From positions 120,328-184,327 of the forward strand of contig KV423933.1 in assembly GCA_001632435.1 (NCBI GenBank): a DNA stretch of 64,000 nucleotides. Direction: 5' to 3'. The notes beneath the pieces were generated by a model, which ran no database searches, was not told where the DNA came from, and saw only the letters and a list, made by a program, of their open reading frames with translations. Position numbers and translations under genes: made by a program. The stretch comes from Calocera cornea HHB12733 (Eukaryota > Basidiomycota > Dacrymycetes > Dacrymycetales > Dacrymycetaceae). Positions 43,694 through 54,426 of this stretch are shown in pieces (positions within the stretch are counted from its first letter, which is position 1; every line of letters starts with the position of its first letter).

Positions 43694-45326
43694 ATGCACA
43701 GAATATTCACCATCGTCGAACTACAAGAACATATTTTCGCTCACCTTCCTCCCTCCAGAGAGCAATACCTCAATCTCGGTCTAGTTCACTCCACGTTCTT
43801 GCCCGTTGCTCACAGGTTCATATGGCACACCCTCACCAGCTATCATATCCGAGCACTGTCCCAAATGGCCCTTGACAAGCATACGCTCATCAAGCATATA
43901 GCCGACCCCCGCTATCCACCACGCTCCGTTCGTCTCTTCATCTTACAATACGCTCTCTTTCCGTTATCTTAGCTCATCCCCTATTTTTCAGACTCTCGCG
44001 TTGATCCTTTATTACTCAGATCTCGTCCGTGTCGTAGAGGCCGCAATGGTCGACTGGGATACTACCGCGCGGTTCAGGCACGCATACATCGACATTCTGC
44101 TCACCTTTCCGCATATCCCACTCTTCCGTAACGCACCTAAGATTGACATTACTCTTCATGCCGCCGGTGATCTCGACGTATCCGAACGCCTGATGACCGC
44201 CGCCGTCAGCAAGCTCACCATCTGCATTATGCCTGGTCCCCGTTATTGGGCCACTTCTTCTTCGCATCTGGCGACTCAGCTCGGGAAGGTAGCCAGTCAG
44301 CTACAGGAATTTGAAATGCGAGGGGGAACATCCCACAATGTCACCACACTGTGTCCCTCCCTGTTTGGTCCTGTGCTCGCGACTATGACCCGAGTCTCAC
44401 ACCTCACCTTTCCTTCCGCGTTCCTGTCTCACGAGCTTCTCACCAAACTGGCAGCTCACTCACGTCTTCGGCGACTGACTCTCGTCGATACAACGTCTCT
44501 CCCCGACATCCTTCGTACCGGACCCTGGCCTCAATTGTCCACTTCTGCCTTCGCATCCCTCGAATGTCTCAAAGTCGATGGAGACGTTCCTACCTGCATT
44601 CGCATTCTCGATGCTCTCGGCCACTACGCCCCGAATATTGAAATATACTGTTCTCTGGATCCCAACTCTACATCCTTGCAACATCTCACTTGCTCGCTCT
44701 CTCGCTTCGCTCCCCAGCTTCAGTCCTGCAATATCCAGCTCGGTTTGCCTGAGAACCTCGAGTCCGACTTTGTTGTGAAATGGGTCGACATCGTCCCCCT
44801 CTACCCTTGCCGTCGATTGATTTCGTTTACACTCAACGTGCATTTACAAGCTGTCGTCGAATTCTCCGATGCCGATCTCGCCAGCTTGTCCACTCAGTGG
44901 CCCGACCTCCGCGACTTCACTTTCGTTTGGCGACAAAATCCCTTTAACTACAAACCTAGTGGATTGATACGCCTCAGGGACATATCCTTGCAAGGAGTCC
45001 TTCTTGCCTCCAGTCGGATGCCGTACCTCGCATGTGTTGAGCTCTCTGTCGTTGACTTTACGAAGCCGGACGTTGTTGCGGCCCTCAAGGCACCGTTGCA
45101 ACACTTGACTGTTCGCTGCCCATGTGTCTCCAACATGACACACTTGGCCTCTGTTCTCGCCCTCGCTTGCCCCACTCTGCAGTTGCACGGACTCCCTCGA
45201 GGCTTGCTTGACGCCCTTCCCAGCATTAAGCGGAGGGTACTCACTGTACCCCGCTCCCCAGCCGAGGGTGTTATCATGCAGGCTGAGTTGGATCAGAGGC
45301 GCAGAAAACAGAAGCCGGTCGCTTAA
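43694..45326 (+). CDS. F-box/LRR-like protein
   Basis: Exons are 43694-43927 and 43992-45326, 522 aa; the intron starts GTTCGT and ends in a T-rich TTTTCAG. The start ATG reads MHRIFTIVELQEHIFAHLPP, then REQYLNLGLVHSTFLPVAHRFIWHTLT. This is the helix pattern of an F-box-like domain of basidiomycete proteins (I-x-L-x-E-x-I-x-x-H-L). The rest alternates short Leu-rich strands and helices (LRRLTLVDTTSLPDIL, LECLKVDGDVPTCIRILDALG, LRDFTFVWR, LQHLTVRCPCVSNMTHL), a diverged LRR solenoid. F-box/LRR proteins recruit substrates to SCF ubiquitin ligases. Such genes are strongly expanded in Agaricomycetes, and substrates cannot be predicted. A basic tail (QRRRKQKPVA) ends the protein. Confidence 0.75.
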
Positions 45327-46061
45327 ATCATCCCCCTCCTTTACGCTGCTTGGTGCCATATTATATCCCCTGCTTGGTGGATGGTTCGTGCATAACACTA
45401 TTCTTCTTTGTACACCGCACTTACGTACCCGCCGTACAATACTTATGACTATTTTCGCCCTCTCCTGGTTCTATTTCCCCTGTCGCTAGCATCGCAGCAG
45501 GGCCATCGCATCCAGCATCCTTCCCGTTCCCGGCCTGCACACCGCTTGACCAGCTTGAGCACTACGTTCTCTTACTACTTCTTTACCCTGAATCCCAATG
45601 ACCGGACCGCATCAATTGTGCTCGGCCCTAACCAACGTGCCAGTACCAGGCTCCATCTTCCGTCTCATAGGCCATGGCGTCCCTCCAGCGTGGCTCGTCC
45701 GCCCTCCCCATGACGCTGAATCTATTATGGCCGCCCAGGTGTCGGCCAGCACTATCACCCTACCCCAGCGCACCTCCCTATCACAACAGTACTAAAGTAA
45801 GCAATACTCCATAACCCATGACGATTCCCTTCTGCGGCAGTTCCATTGCAGTATTGTGCACGCGTACGCCAATAGCATGATGACCGACTCGGACCCAACC
45901 ATCCGCTCGATACTGTACCTCCCCCGTCCAGTATCATATCCGCCGCCACCCTCCACACACTACACTTGTTGCACTATATTGAATTGGGTGATTACTACTA
46001 CAGCACAACTCGTTTGGGAAAACACCTCAGGCCGCCTCTTATGGTTGCCCAGCCGTACTTA
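45327..46061. other. convergent intergenic, 0.73 kb
   Basis: Between the F-box-like stop and the stop of the frameshifted LRR copy. It contains one copy of the GTAGGGTGATAG word in reverse orientation (45747-45763). No gene supported. Confidence 0.5.
45747..45763 (-). repeat. GTAGGGTGATAG word, reverse copy
   Basis: GTAGGGTGATAGTGCTG on the minus strand, in the spacer between the F-box-like gene and the frameshifted LRR copy. Confidence 0.65.
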
Positions 46062-47767
46062 CTACATCTCACGCCCCTCGTAAGCTTGCGCGACATATTG
46101 CAGAGCGGCCGACACAACATTAGACTGTTCGCCTTCATCGATGCCGATCGAAATGTAGTGGGGCAATCGCTGCAACACGAGAGCTGTCTCCCAAATGCTG
46201 CCCACCTCGGCGGTTCTGGTTTGCAGCTCCAACTGAGGAGCTTCTGGCAAGATCTGCGGCGCCTCCATCAAGCTTCTGAAGTCGACGTGGCCCAAGTACA
46301 AATGCCGAAGTTTCCATTGGGGTTGCATCAAGCGAAGTATACCAGAGAACGTCACGCGTCGGTGTTGCTTGTCGTATTGTGAACTCTTTTCTTCCAGTCG
46401 CTCGTATTCTTCCGGCCACATGAGTGTCAGTTCTTCCAGCTCGCGCATTACAGTCAACCACGTTTGCAGTTCACTATCGCATACGACCATGGCTTGGTGA
46501 AGGTTCGATACGATGGACAGCTTCTTTAATGCGCGGAAGTTCCCCAAGCACTCAAAATCAGTCAATCGCAGAGCTATCGGCAGTGACTCGACGTTTTCTT
46601 CCAGATCTAACTCAATCGAGAGCCGCTTCAGGTCGCCAAATGTTGTGACAATCGTGTGCGATAATTGCTGCGCGGAGTAGATGCTTTCGGCGTTCAGCGC
46701 GCAATGCACACGTAAGAAACTCGGTTCAATGGTCATGCCCTGCAGGATCGATAGAATCATAGACAAGCTCCCCTTCAAAGTCATCTCGAGCATACATTCC
46801 CACTGCAGTTCGCTTCTCAGCTTGCGCGGGCTTTTCTTCCTTCGAGGCACTGGAAAGAAAGGTCCTCGTTGGGTGACCCCCAGGACTTCCAGCGCATCGC
46901 ATGTTCGGAGGACATGCAGCATTTCGTCACTCAGCGCCCCCGCGTCCATACACAGTTCGACCAGTCGATGTCTCTGACGTTGAACCACCAGTGCGAGCAG
47001 ATCCGGGTATACGAGCGGGATCGTCGGGATGCCGTCGAGGTGCAACATTTCAACGCCCGTCCCTCTGGCATGTAGGTTCTCCATCAGCTTTCGTACCGCG
47101 TCCCTCCACTCTTCACTCTTGTCGGGACATGCGTCGGCAATGATTTCGACTTCTTTCAAACTCGTGCATATCCAGTTATCCGAAATCAGAAGGAGATCGC
47201 CGGGTCGGTCGACCTTCGCGATGAGGGTTACGAGATTGCGAAACGGAGTGAACCACTCGCTTCTAACACTACGCCAGCTCCACCGCTTTCGTTCTTCCCC
47301 TACCGCGTTCTTCACTGCGTTCACCGACAGGTTCAATACTTTAACATGGTCGGCATATAGCTGTCCTCGCGCCTCCAACTGGTCCATATCAGCATGTCTC
47401 CCCTGTCCAAGACGCATATATGTCTGACCTTCGGGTGCAGCCCGCTTGCGGGCTCAGCGGACAGATGGCGGAAGATCCGGCGGAGATCATCGTCCTCGAC
47501 CGTATACCATCTCGCACTGATGGCCGAGCGAAACAACGCCGGGCTTGAGTACGATGACACGACGATGGTATTCCTTCCCTCGTCGTCATTATCACGCATC
47601 CACAGCAGCACGACCGCCATGGCTTGATCCAGCCGAGCGAGTCGTCGACGATATCGTAGCGTGGCACGACTCGGCCTGGTCGGCGCGGTGATATCCATTG
47701 CTCGTTCGTCCATCCCTGCAATACTCCACGAAATGGTACTTCGAAGCAACCAGGCGACAACCCCCAT
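46062..47767 (-). pseudogene. LRR-like orphan, copy 1, with a frameshift
   Basis: Reads in two frames on the minus strand. The ATG at 47767 starts MGVVAWLLRSTISW and the frame carries on through AMAVVLLWMRDNDDEGRN and ALFRSAISARWYTVEDDDLRRIF to HICVLDRG. Near 47390-47400 the homology to copy 2 moves to another frame (DMDQLEARGQLYADHVKVLN onward) and stays there to the stop at 46062. Aligned to copy 2, one base is missing beside the GGAGACATGCTGAT stretch. A 35-nt intron with a GTCTTG donor would also restore the frame, but it is shorter than any other intron placed here and its donor is poor. The rest is well conserved: RPGDLLLIS, VTQRGPFFPVPRR, LEMTLKGSLSMILSILQGM, YDKQHRRVTFSGILRLMQP. Recent pseudogene or assembly indel. 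Confidence 0.65.
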
Positions 47768-48380
47768 GAGCGCGGCCTTGCGACCGCGTATCTCATACTA
47801 TCACGTGCTAGTCCTACGGGAGCAAATGGACCAGCAGCCCTACTAAGTACCTTCCTTGCACACGGCGGGCGACTTCCGGCCTCATCCGGACCCACTGCAC
47901 CCTTATTCACCGCCCCAGACGCCTGAAAAGGCTTCCTTTTGAACAGTGATTTTCGGCCGGAGCGCACATATAGCCCAGAACGGCCTTCTAGGGGTCCAGT
48001 CTGTCCCTGTATTGTCTCATCCCCTCCAGAACCGGTCCATCGGCTCAGCCACTCAGCGCCATTGTTCGCGTGTCCGGAGCGCCTTCCGGCGTCGTCTATG
48101 AGCTACTTGCCGATGAGTAACACGGATATACTTATACTTCCTATCGTCAAACAACACCCTTCTCGTTGTCGATAAGACCGCAAAGACCTGTTCTCTTCAT
48201 GGTCTCCCTAACGTGAGCAAAGCGTACTGCATTTCTTGGGGCATAGCCATCCTTTTTCGGACCCATCCGGACAATGGTCCCTGATCGGCCTCATGCAATT
48301 TATCACGAAACGTCCTCGTCCCGTCGCGCACCACTCCCGCGCCCCGTCTCTACAATTCACTGTCTATTACCCACGATCCC
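47768..48380. other. intergenic between the tandem LRR-like copies
   Basis: 613 bp, upstream of copy 1. It contains GTGTCCGGAGCG near 48070 and two GGAC words near 48262-48276, related to the accessory-block motif. No gene. Confidence 0.45.
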
Positions 48381-50045
48381 TTAGCACCGCCCACGCCCTT
48401 CGTACGCTTGCTTGACATACTGCAAAGCTTGTGACACCACGTTGGACTGCAGGCTTTCATCGACGGCGATGGAGATGTAGTGAGGCACCCGCTGTAGCAC
48501 CAGCGCCGTCTCCCACACCGATCCCACCTCGGCCGTCCGGGTTTGCAGCTCCAATGGCGGCGCATCCGGCCATATTTCCGGCAGCTCCATTAGGCTAAGG
48601 AAGTCGATGTGGCCGAGGTACAAGTGCCGAAGTTTCGATTTCGGTTGTATCAATCGAAGTATACCAGGGAACGTCACCCGGCGGTGCTGTTTGTCGTACA
48701 GTTGACTCTGCTCTTCCATTCTCTCAAATTCCTCCGGCCAGATCAGGATCAATTCTTCGAGTTCCGGCATCAGCGTCAACCACATATGCAGATCTTTATC
48801 GCACACGACCATCGCTTGCTGAAGATCGGAGACGATGCGTAGCCTCTTCAAAGAGTGGAATGCGCTGCCGAGGCACTCGAAATCGGATAATCGGAGAGCG
48901 ATCGGGAGAGACTCCACACCGTCTTCCAGTTCCAGCTCAAGGCAAAGCTCGCTGATGTCGCGGAATGTCGACATGATCGTGTGAGAGAGCTGTTGCGCTG
49001 AGTATATGCTCTCACGGCCCACTTCGCAATGCACGCGCAAAGTGCTCGGTTCGATCGTCATTCCCTGCAGGATGGAAAGCATCATGTACAACCCCCCCTT
49101 GAGCGTCATCTCCAGCATATAGGGCGAGTTACCCTTCGTTGTTGGCCTAGATGCTGCGCTCTGCCTCCTTGGCACTGGAAAGAAGGGTCCTCGCTGGGTT
49201 ACTTGAATCGCTTGCAGTGCAACGCACGTCCGGAGCAACTCTAGCATTTGCTCGTTGAGAGCGTGGGCGTCGAGGTATAACTCGAGCAACACCATTCGAT
49301 GGCGCTGAACCGCGGAGATGAGCAGATCGGGGAAAACGGTCGGTATGTTCGGGACCCCTACCACGTGGAGGATCTCCAGTCGACTTGCTCGATAGCGTAG
49401 AGCCTGCATCAATGTCCCCACCGCGGTCGCCCACTCTTCGCTCCGGCCCGGAGCAACGTGCGCCACAATTTCCGCTTCGCGCACTGAGTTGCAGACCCAG
49501 TCGGCAATCAACAAGAGATCCCCCGGTCGTTCGACCTGCACGATGAGAGCCTCCAGATTGGCGAAGGGAGCACACCACTCCTTGGTGACAATTCTCCCAT
49601 GCCACCACGGCTGTTCTCCATTCGGCGACGTCCCCAAGGCGTTTGGCAACAGTTTCATTACCCTCACGTGTCGGGCATATTGTTGAATCCGACTGTCTCT
49701 CTGGGACGCGTTAGCATATCCGCGGATGACCTGGGTGCATATATGTCCTACCTCCGCGCAGCTGCCACTGGTCATTGCCCCCCATCGCAGATTCAACAGG
49801 GTACGCAGTTCGTCGTCCCCGATCGTATGCCACCGGGCGCTCGTTGCTGAGCGGAATAACGCTGTTCCTGCGGTGGCGAAGGCCAGTATGGCGATCTTCG
49901 CATCGTCGTCATGTGAACGCATCCATAATAAAACCACTTCCATGGTCTTATCTAGCAAAGCCAAGCGGCGCCGTGATTGGCGCGGGGTCCCGATGGGCCT
50001 CAACGGCTCTGCGTTCCTCATGCCCAGTAAACGAGTAGCTGCCAT
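48381..50045 (-). CDS. LRR-like orphan, copy 2 (intact)
   Basis: A single exon from ATG 50045 to the stop at 48381, 554 aa. The start MAATRLLGMRN is preferred; the frame extends upstream only through a TTG. The N-terminal helix LALLDKTMEVVLLWMRSHDDD is followed by ATAGTALFRSATSARWHTIGDDELRTLL, resembling the region after an F-box, although a canonical F-box is not evident. The body is a Leu-rich solenoid: LEALIVQVERPGDLLLIADWV, LEILHVVGVPNIPTVFPDL, VLLELYLDAHALNEQMLELL, DISELCLELELEDGVESLP, LRHLYLGHIDFLSLMELPE. It is about 60-65% identical by eye to copy 1 and in the same orientation, so this is a tandem duplication. Function unknown; a scaffold or SCF-adaptor-like role is only a guess. Confidence 0.7.
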   Translation of the reverse strand: MAATRLLGMRNAEPLRPIGTPRQSRRRLALLDKTMEVVLLWMRSHDDDAKIAILAFATAGTALFRSATSARWHTIGDDELRTLLNLRWGAMTSGSCAEVGHICTQVIRGYANASQRDSRIQQYARHVRVMKLLPNALGTSPNGEQPWWHGRIVTKEWCAPFANLEALIVQVERPGDLLLIADWVCNSVREAEIVAHVAPGRSEEWATAVGTLMQALRYRASRLEILHVVGVPNIPTVFPDLLISAVQRHRMVLLELYLDAHALNEQMLELLRTCVALQAIQVTQRGPFFPVPRRQSAASRPTTKGNSPYMLEMTLKGGLYMMLSILQGMTIEPSTLRVHCEVGRESIYSAQQLSHTIMSTFRDISELCLELELEDGVESLPIALRLSDFECLGSAFHSLKRLRIVSDLQQAMVVCDKDLHMWLTLMPELEELILIWPEEFERMEEQSQLYDKQHRRVTFPGILRLIQPKSKLRHLYLGHIDFLSLMELPEIWPDAPPLELQTRTAEVGSVWETALVLQRVPHYISIAVDESLQSNVVSQALQYVKQAYEGRGRC

Positions 50046-50817
50046 GGTTGATAGAGCAAAGTATTCAATCAAAGGGTCACGCGTGTCCCATCCGACCGCG
50101 TATCCTCGCAAGACACGTGATGACGAACTGGAAGCAAATTGATTTAGGCATCTCCCTGCCTAGTTCCGTCCATAGACACCTCAACTCTATCATGTTGCTG
50201 CCGGGCCCTGCAGGGACCATGTTCCATCGCCTATTTCCATGTCTCTGTCCTCCGATACACACCTTGTGCCTGAGACAGTCTGGTGCTTCCCTTCACTCGC
50301 TCTCGGCCACGCTCGGCCATGCCCGCACAAGGCTAAGCTTCTTGTTGGCCACCGTCCTATGCTCCGTTCCGACATGTCGGGCCACTCTAATAGCTGCTGA
50401 CATGGGCCACTACACAGTTCTGCAAGTCGCCACGCGGACACGTAGCCTCCACCTAGACCAAGTCCGCCCCGATCGACCAAGCGATCTTCTCACGTCCAAC
50501 TTCGCGTCCCCCCTCGGAGACGATCTCGGAGGACGGTTTTTCCCACCGTTTTCCCAAACTCAATACTGTTGTTGACTATTTATCTTCCGTGCGTGTTCAG
50601 TTGCATCCGGCGTCCTAAGGAATCTTCCGAGGCACTGGTGCAGCTTCCGCCGCTTGCTCTCGCTATTTTCGCTCCCGCGGCGCCCGTTTCGGAGTGGCTA
50701 CTGTGTCCGTCCTTCAAGGTGACGGACGGCACCACGGAATATACATAGGCTACCTGGCCACCGGCCCAACTGCATAGATTCTACTCACCTTCACCTGTCT
50801 CCCTATTTCGCTGCCAA
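50046..50817. other. divergent intergenic, 0.77 kb, with accessory motif
   Basis: It lies between copy 2 (minus) and the orphan at 50818 (plus). It carries CGGCCACGCTCGGCCATGCC (50304-50323) and a palindromic CCGACATGTCGG (50370-50381). It is otherwise unremarkable. Confidence 0.5.
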
Positions 50818-51596
50818 ATGGCGGTGATTCCTGGTCCCCGTCGAGCATCCGCTCCGTCTCACACCAGGGAAGTGGCTACCACTCCCCCTAACCAGCCGTT
50901 GCACCCCCCCAGCATACCAGTGAGAATCCCTCGCAGTGATGTCAACAGGGAGGGGCAGGGATCAGCAGGACGTCCTCTACCATCTCTGTCTCCCGACAGC
51001 AGTGGGGAGTATGGCACCGACTGGGCGGAGTGGTCCGAGCTACCCCCGGCCACAGGGGCCCTTTTCCCATTCCCAGCCCCACCCAGCTTGCCATTCCCTC
51101 TGCCTACCCCGTGGGTTTATGGTGCCCTGCTGCCGAACTTCCGCAATCGCCATGTGCGGCTTATACTCCGCCTTCGCCAAGTCCCCGTGCGCCCTCCAGG
51201 CCTGCTTTCCCAATGACTGTACTGATTGGAAACAGGTCAGTCGCCCGCGCTTCACTGCACTCTCTGTGGATGAACGAATCGTTGGCGTTGAAGTCCCGGA
51301 GGCGGGTACCGTTTCCTCGTAACCCGATTGCATCCTAACCCCGCGGGCACGCTGCTCCCAGGACTACGTTAAACCTATTGGCGAGGAGGGCCCTTTCGTC
51401 GAAGTCATTGGCTGTGTCACCGCTTCCTCTACCGTTCGACTCGTCACACACACTGAATGGGGATGTAACCTTGGTTCGTGTTCTCTCCGCCTGGCAGCCC
51501 CACGTGGACCCGCTGACTTCATGTGTCCCTTTAGACATCAGCATGTTGAAGGCCGTCGTGGATCTCATGCACGAAAATCCCGATATCTTTTACTAG
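50818..51596 (+). CDS. unrecognised multi-exon gene candidate
   Basis: The ATG at 50818 opens a Pro/Ser-rich frame (MAVIPGPRRASAPSHTREV...). Further along, another frame gives CGLYSAFAKSPCALQACFPN and DCTDWKQ. The 3' end is the best-supported part. After CTAAC...CTCCCAG an exon 51362-51473 reads DYVKPIGEEGPFVEVIGCV. It splices (GTTCGT, 61 nt, with CTGAC and a CCTTTAG acceptor) to 51535-51596, which reads DISMLKAVVDLMHENPDIFY and stops. The joint between the first and middle exons could not be settled. GTTCGT donors also occur in the orphan at 39927 and the F-box-like gene. No family recognised. Confidence 0.4.
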
Positions 51597-52000
51597 CTTA
51601 GAACCGCATCGGCGGCGTGTTATCGTTCGGAATAGGTCACCCAAGCCCGGGTCTGCTGAGTCATGAATACAAATGTAATTTGGCAAGCGCGTGCCTTGAG
51701 GCCCTCTATTGTCCCTGACCAGTCGTGGGGGAGTGGAGGGGACCACACCGCTATAAGGTGTTTGTAACTCAGTCGGTCTGAACGCCCTTGCCCGGGAGGT
51801 GGAGGTATCTGTGCATCTGGTCCGCCCACTTCTATCATCCTTATCGGCGGGAGAGCACTGCGTGGTGTGTAGCATGAATAGTGGGCGCCCCTGAGCCTTG
51901 TAGCGGCCATGCGTGCGTGGATCGTCGACAGGCGATGTCTGGCGACCAACACTATCACCCTACTCGATGAAACAGCCAGCTCCGTAATTCCTTGATTCTT
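51597..52000. other. convergent intergenic, 0.4 kb
   Basis: Between the preceding orphan and the integrase-core stop. It contains the reverse-oriented GTAGGGTGATAG word at 51947-51963. Confidence 0.5.
51947..51963 (-). repeat. GTAGGGTGATAG word, reverse copy
   Basis: GTAGGGTGATAGTGTTG on the minus strand, in the spacer before the integrase-core gene. Confidence 0.7.
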
Positions 52001-53631
52001 TCACCCGCCCGGAGGCACAATCCCCCCATCTAACATCCGCATGTACACTTCCCACACATTGAGTAGAGTCAACTGGGGGGATCCCACGGCTGTATACCTC
52101 TGCCGGCAGACCTCTTCCATCTCGTCCGATACAAACTGAAACAGGCCTGCCGGAGCAGTCAGGGTTAGTAACTGGTCCACCCGGTCCTCAGGCACCGGGA
52201 TCATGCAGTCCTGCATGCCCCAATCCGCCGGGTGATACCAAAACTGGTTGGGTGAATCTCCTGTCGGGAGCTGTACCGAATCTTGCCATCGAATCCGGGC
52301 GGAATTCCGTTCGTCCACATATACGTCAAGTAGCTGCTGGACCAATCTTGCCCAAAGCCACCTGGCTACGGAGCTACCGCGTGGAGCAAATGTCCATCAG
52401 CACTGCCGTTCATGCCACCCAGAAAAAAGTCCATACTATTCCATCGGGAGAGCTTCATGATAAATTCCCGATTGTACCCCAATGTCCCAAGCGACTAACA
52501 CTGATTGCAGGACATGCTCGTACAGGTATCGCCACGAGCGCTCAATGGTGATGTTGTACACCGACTTGATTTGAACGAACGGGGGATGGGCTTCTCGACT
52601 GATGTCCGGGGCGTATTCCGATCTAGATGCCAGCATGGGAAAGAGTATGACCAGGCGGTATCGTGGGGACGCTACCTCAGCAGCTCTTGGAGCGCCCCCA
52701 CCATACCGCCCTCGGTTCCTTTGTCCAGTGTCACTCGTAGAGGGACTCCTGGCAAACGTCAAACGCGGTGCCAGGAGCGCACATACTCCAGATGCTCACC
52801 TCCGACTTGACGAACGACTTTCAGGAAAAGGGTAGCAGGCACGGCAAGGATACGCGAGTTCGGGACAACCCATAGCCCCAGGGTACGTCTCGTGGCTTTG
52901 TCACGTAGTCCCCATATGGGCAGGTCCATACGATGGGTAAGCTTGTCGTGGCCGTCACCGCTCCATTCTTCGCTGGGACCTTTGGACAGCAGAGCTGTGT
53001 GATGAATAGTGCGCTTCTTGTGAGGACGCCGATTGCGGGCATGGCCGGCATCTAGGACCCCGAGAAACTGGCGCACAAATCCACTTGATACCTCACCTCC
53101 ATTGCACTGCAAAGGCGACCCAAGAGGGATTGGAAAATGCTCACCTGTTCGCGTCTGGCATGCCCTTTTGAGTCTTCAGCTTATGGTGGATGCGACGGGT
53201 ACCCCAAGCATTAACGAGATCTTCTTCCACGAGCTCTACGATGGCTTGTCCCACTTCCTCATCTGTATGATGCGGACGCCGCGCTGTTGGGATATCCAGT
53301 TTGGACATCCACCGATACAAGGAGCGCACGCTATTCTCATTCCTGATTAGTGCCTGTTCCAGACTTCGAAACCGTGGCTCCCACCTCATAGTGATATAGT
53401 GCACTTCTTCTAGCTCGCGTACCATCTGCTGGCGTGACATCCCTTCTTGCACCATTTTCGCGAGGATCGAACGCAATTCCTCGAGATCGGAGCCTGCCAC
53501 TGAACCCGCTCGTTAATCCGTTGCGGCGCTCGCAGAGAGCAGGCCGATAACTCACTAGGTGAGACACCATATTGATTAATACCTTGGGTATTATTCGCGT
53601 TGTTCGAACGCAGGGGCGGGGGTTCTTCCAT
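52001..53631 (-). CDS. integrase-core (DDE) domain protein of Agaricomycetes
   Basis: Six exons: 53568-53631, 53145-53499, 52800-53083, 52676-52748, 52437-52622 and 52001-52373; 444 aa. The N-terminus has MEEPPPLRSNN, then NQYVAGSDLEELRSILAKM and MVRELEEVHYI, a helix-turn-helix-like part with HHKLKTQKG. The catalytic core follows: EEWSGDGHDKLTHRMDLPIWGLRDK (first Asp, near 186), VTLDKGTEGGMV (second Asp, near 243) and VYNITIERSWRYLYEHVLQ (Glu, near 287), so a D-D-E triad is present. The C-terminus has ARWLWARLVQQLLDVYVDERN and GLFQFVSDEMEEVC. Exon 5 ends in TA, and the apparent TAG at 52436-52438 is split by a GTATGG donor, so the frame is intact. Such proteins are abundant in mushroom genomes and derive from retrovirus-integrase-like DNA transposons. 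No flanking TIRs were seen. Confidence 0.8.
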
Positions 53632-54426
53632 GTTTCCGCCCTGGACGTGGTAGGTTTGAAGGGATCTGTCTACATACCCCCAAACCAATAGTCCGTGGAG
53701 GCGGACCGCTTTGCCCACGAACGGAACTAGATGTCTACTACCAGGCTTGCCTTGCTACGTTGCACGGCATGAGGATGACAGCTGTCATCATGAACCTCGT
53801 GGTAGTTTGCGGCGGCTGCAGCGCCGGAGCGTCGGTCACATAACATGCAGTGTCGCCTCCGAAAGTTCCATGGAAAGAAACTAGTGTGCCATAACAGGGG
53901 AACCTTGCCGGATTCATTCAAGTCAACCCATGATGCCACCAATGGCAGCCACACAGAGTGTTCACGGGATGGTTCAACGGAACGAAATGTGATTCGGCAG
54001 TGTGGGTGTTATACTCCCGTGTGCGATCACGTCCAGGATGCTTGGCGGCACCAAAAAGAGCTCTCTAGACGCGAGATATGGTTCCGTGCCCTGACAACGT
54101 ATCAAAACATGCCAGTAAAGGTCCCGCGCTCTTCTGCGGACGTTTCTCTTCGACTGGCAATGTGGAACCTGACAGTTCTATCCGATCGGGTGTTCCGAGA
54201 GGAAGACATCCCTCGTTGTACAGCAAGGTGACTGGATATATCTTGGAGTCTATGGGGACTGGACCTTCCATGAATGTAAGACCTCGGCGGTGTTGCTCCG
54301 GAGGGCACAGTCCCCTCCCCAAACCGCCACGTCTCGCCTTGCTATAAGATACGAACCGCCCAATTCTGCACTGCTGCTGAGCACAACGTTGACCGTTCTG
54401 CGAGGTAGTCGATCGACCCTTCCAAC
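53632..54426. other. divergent intergenic, 0.8 kb
   Basis: Promoter space for the integrase-core gene and the alpha-kinase. Short frames on both strands look random. No repeat or motif recognised. Confidence 0.5.

Noticed and set aside
52436..52438. Apparent premature TAG in the integrase-core gene
   Set aside because: A GTATGG donor starts at the G of TAG. Splicing to 52373 gives Tyr and the conserved SVARWLWARL, so the stop is not translated.
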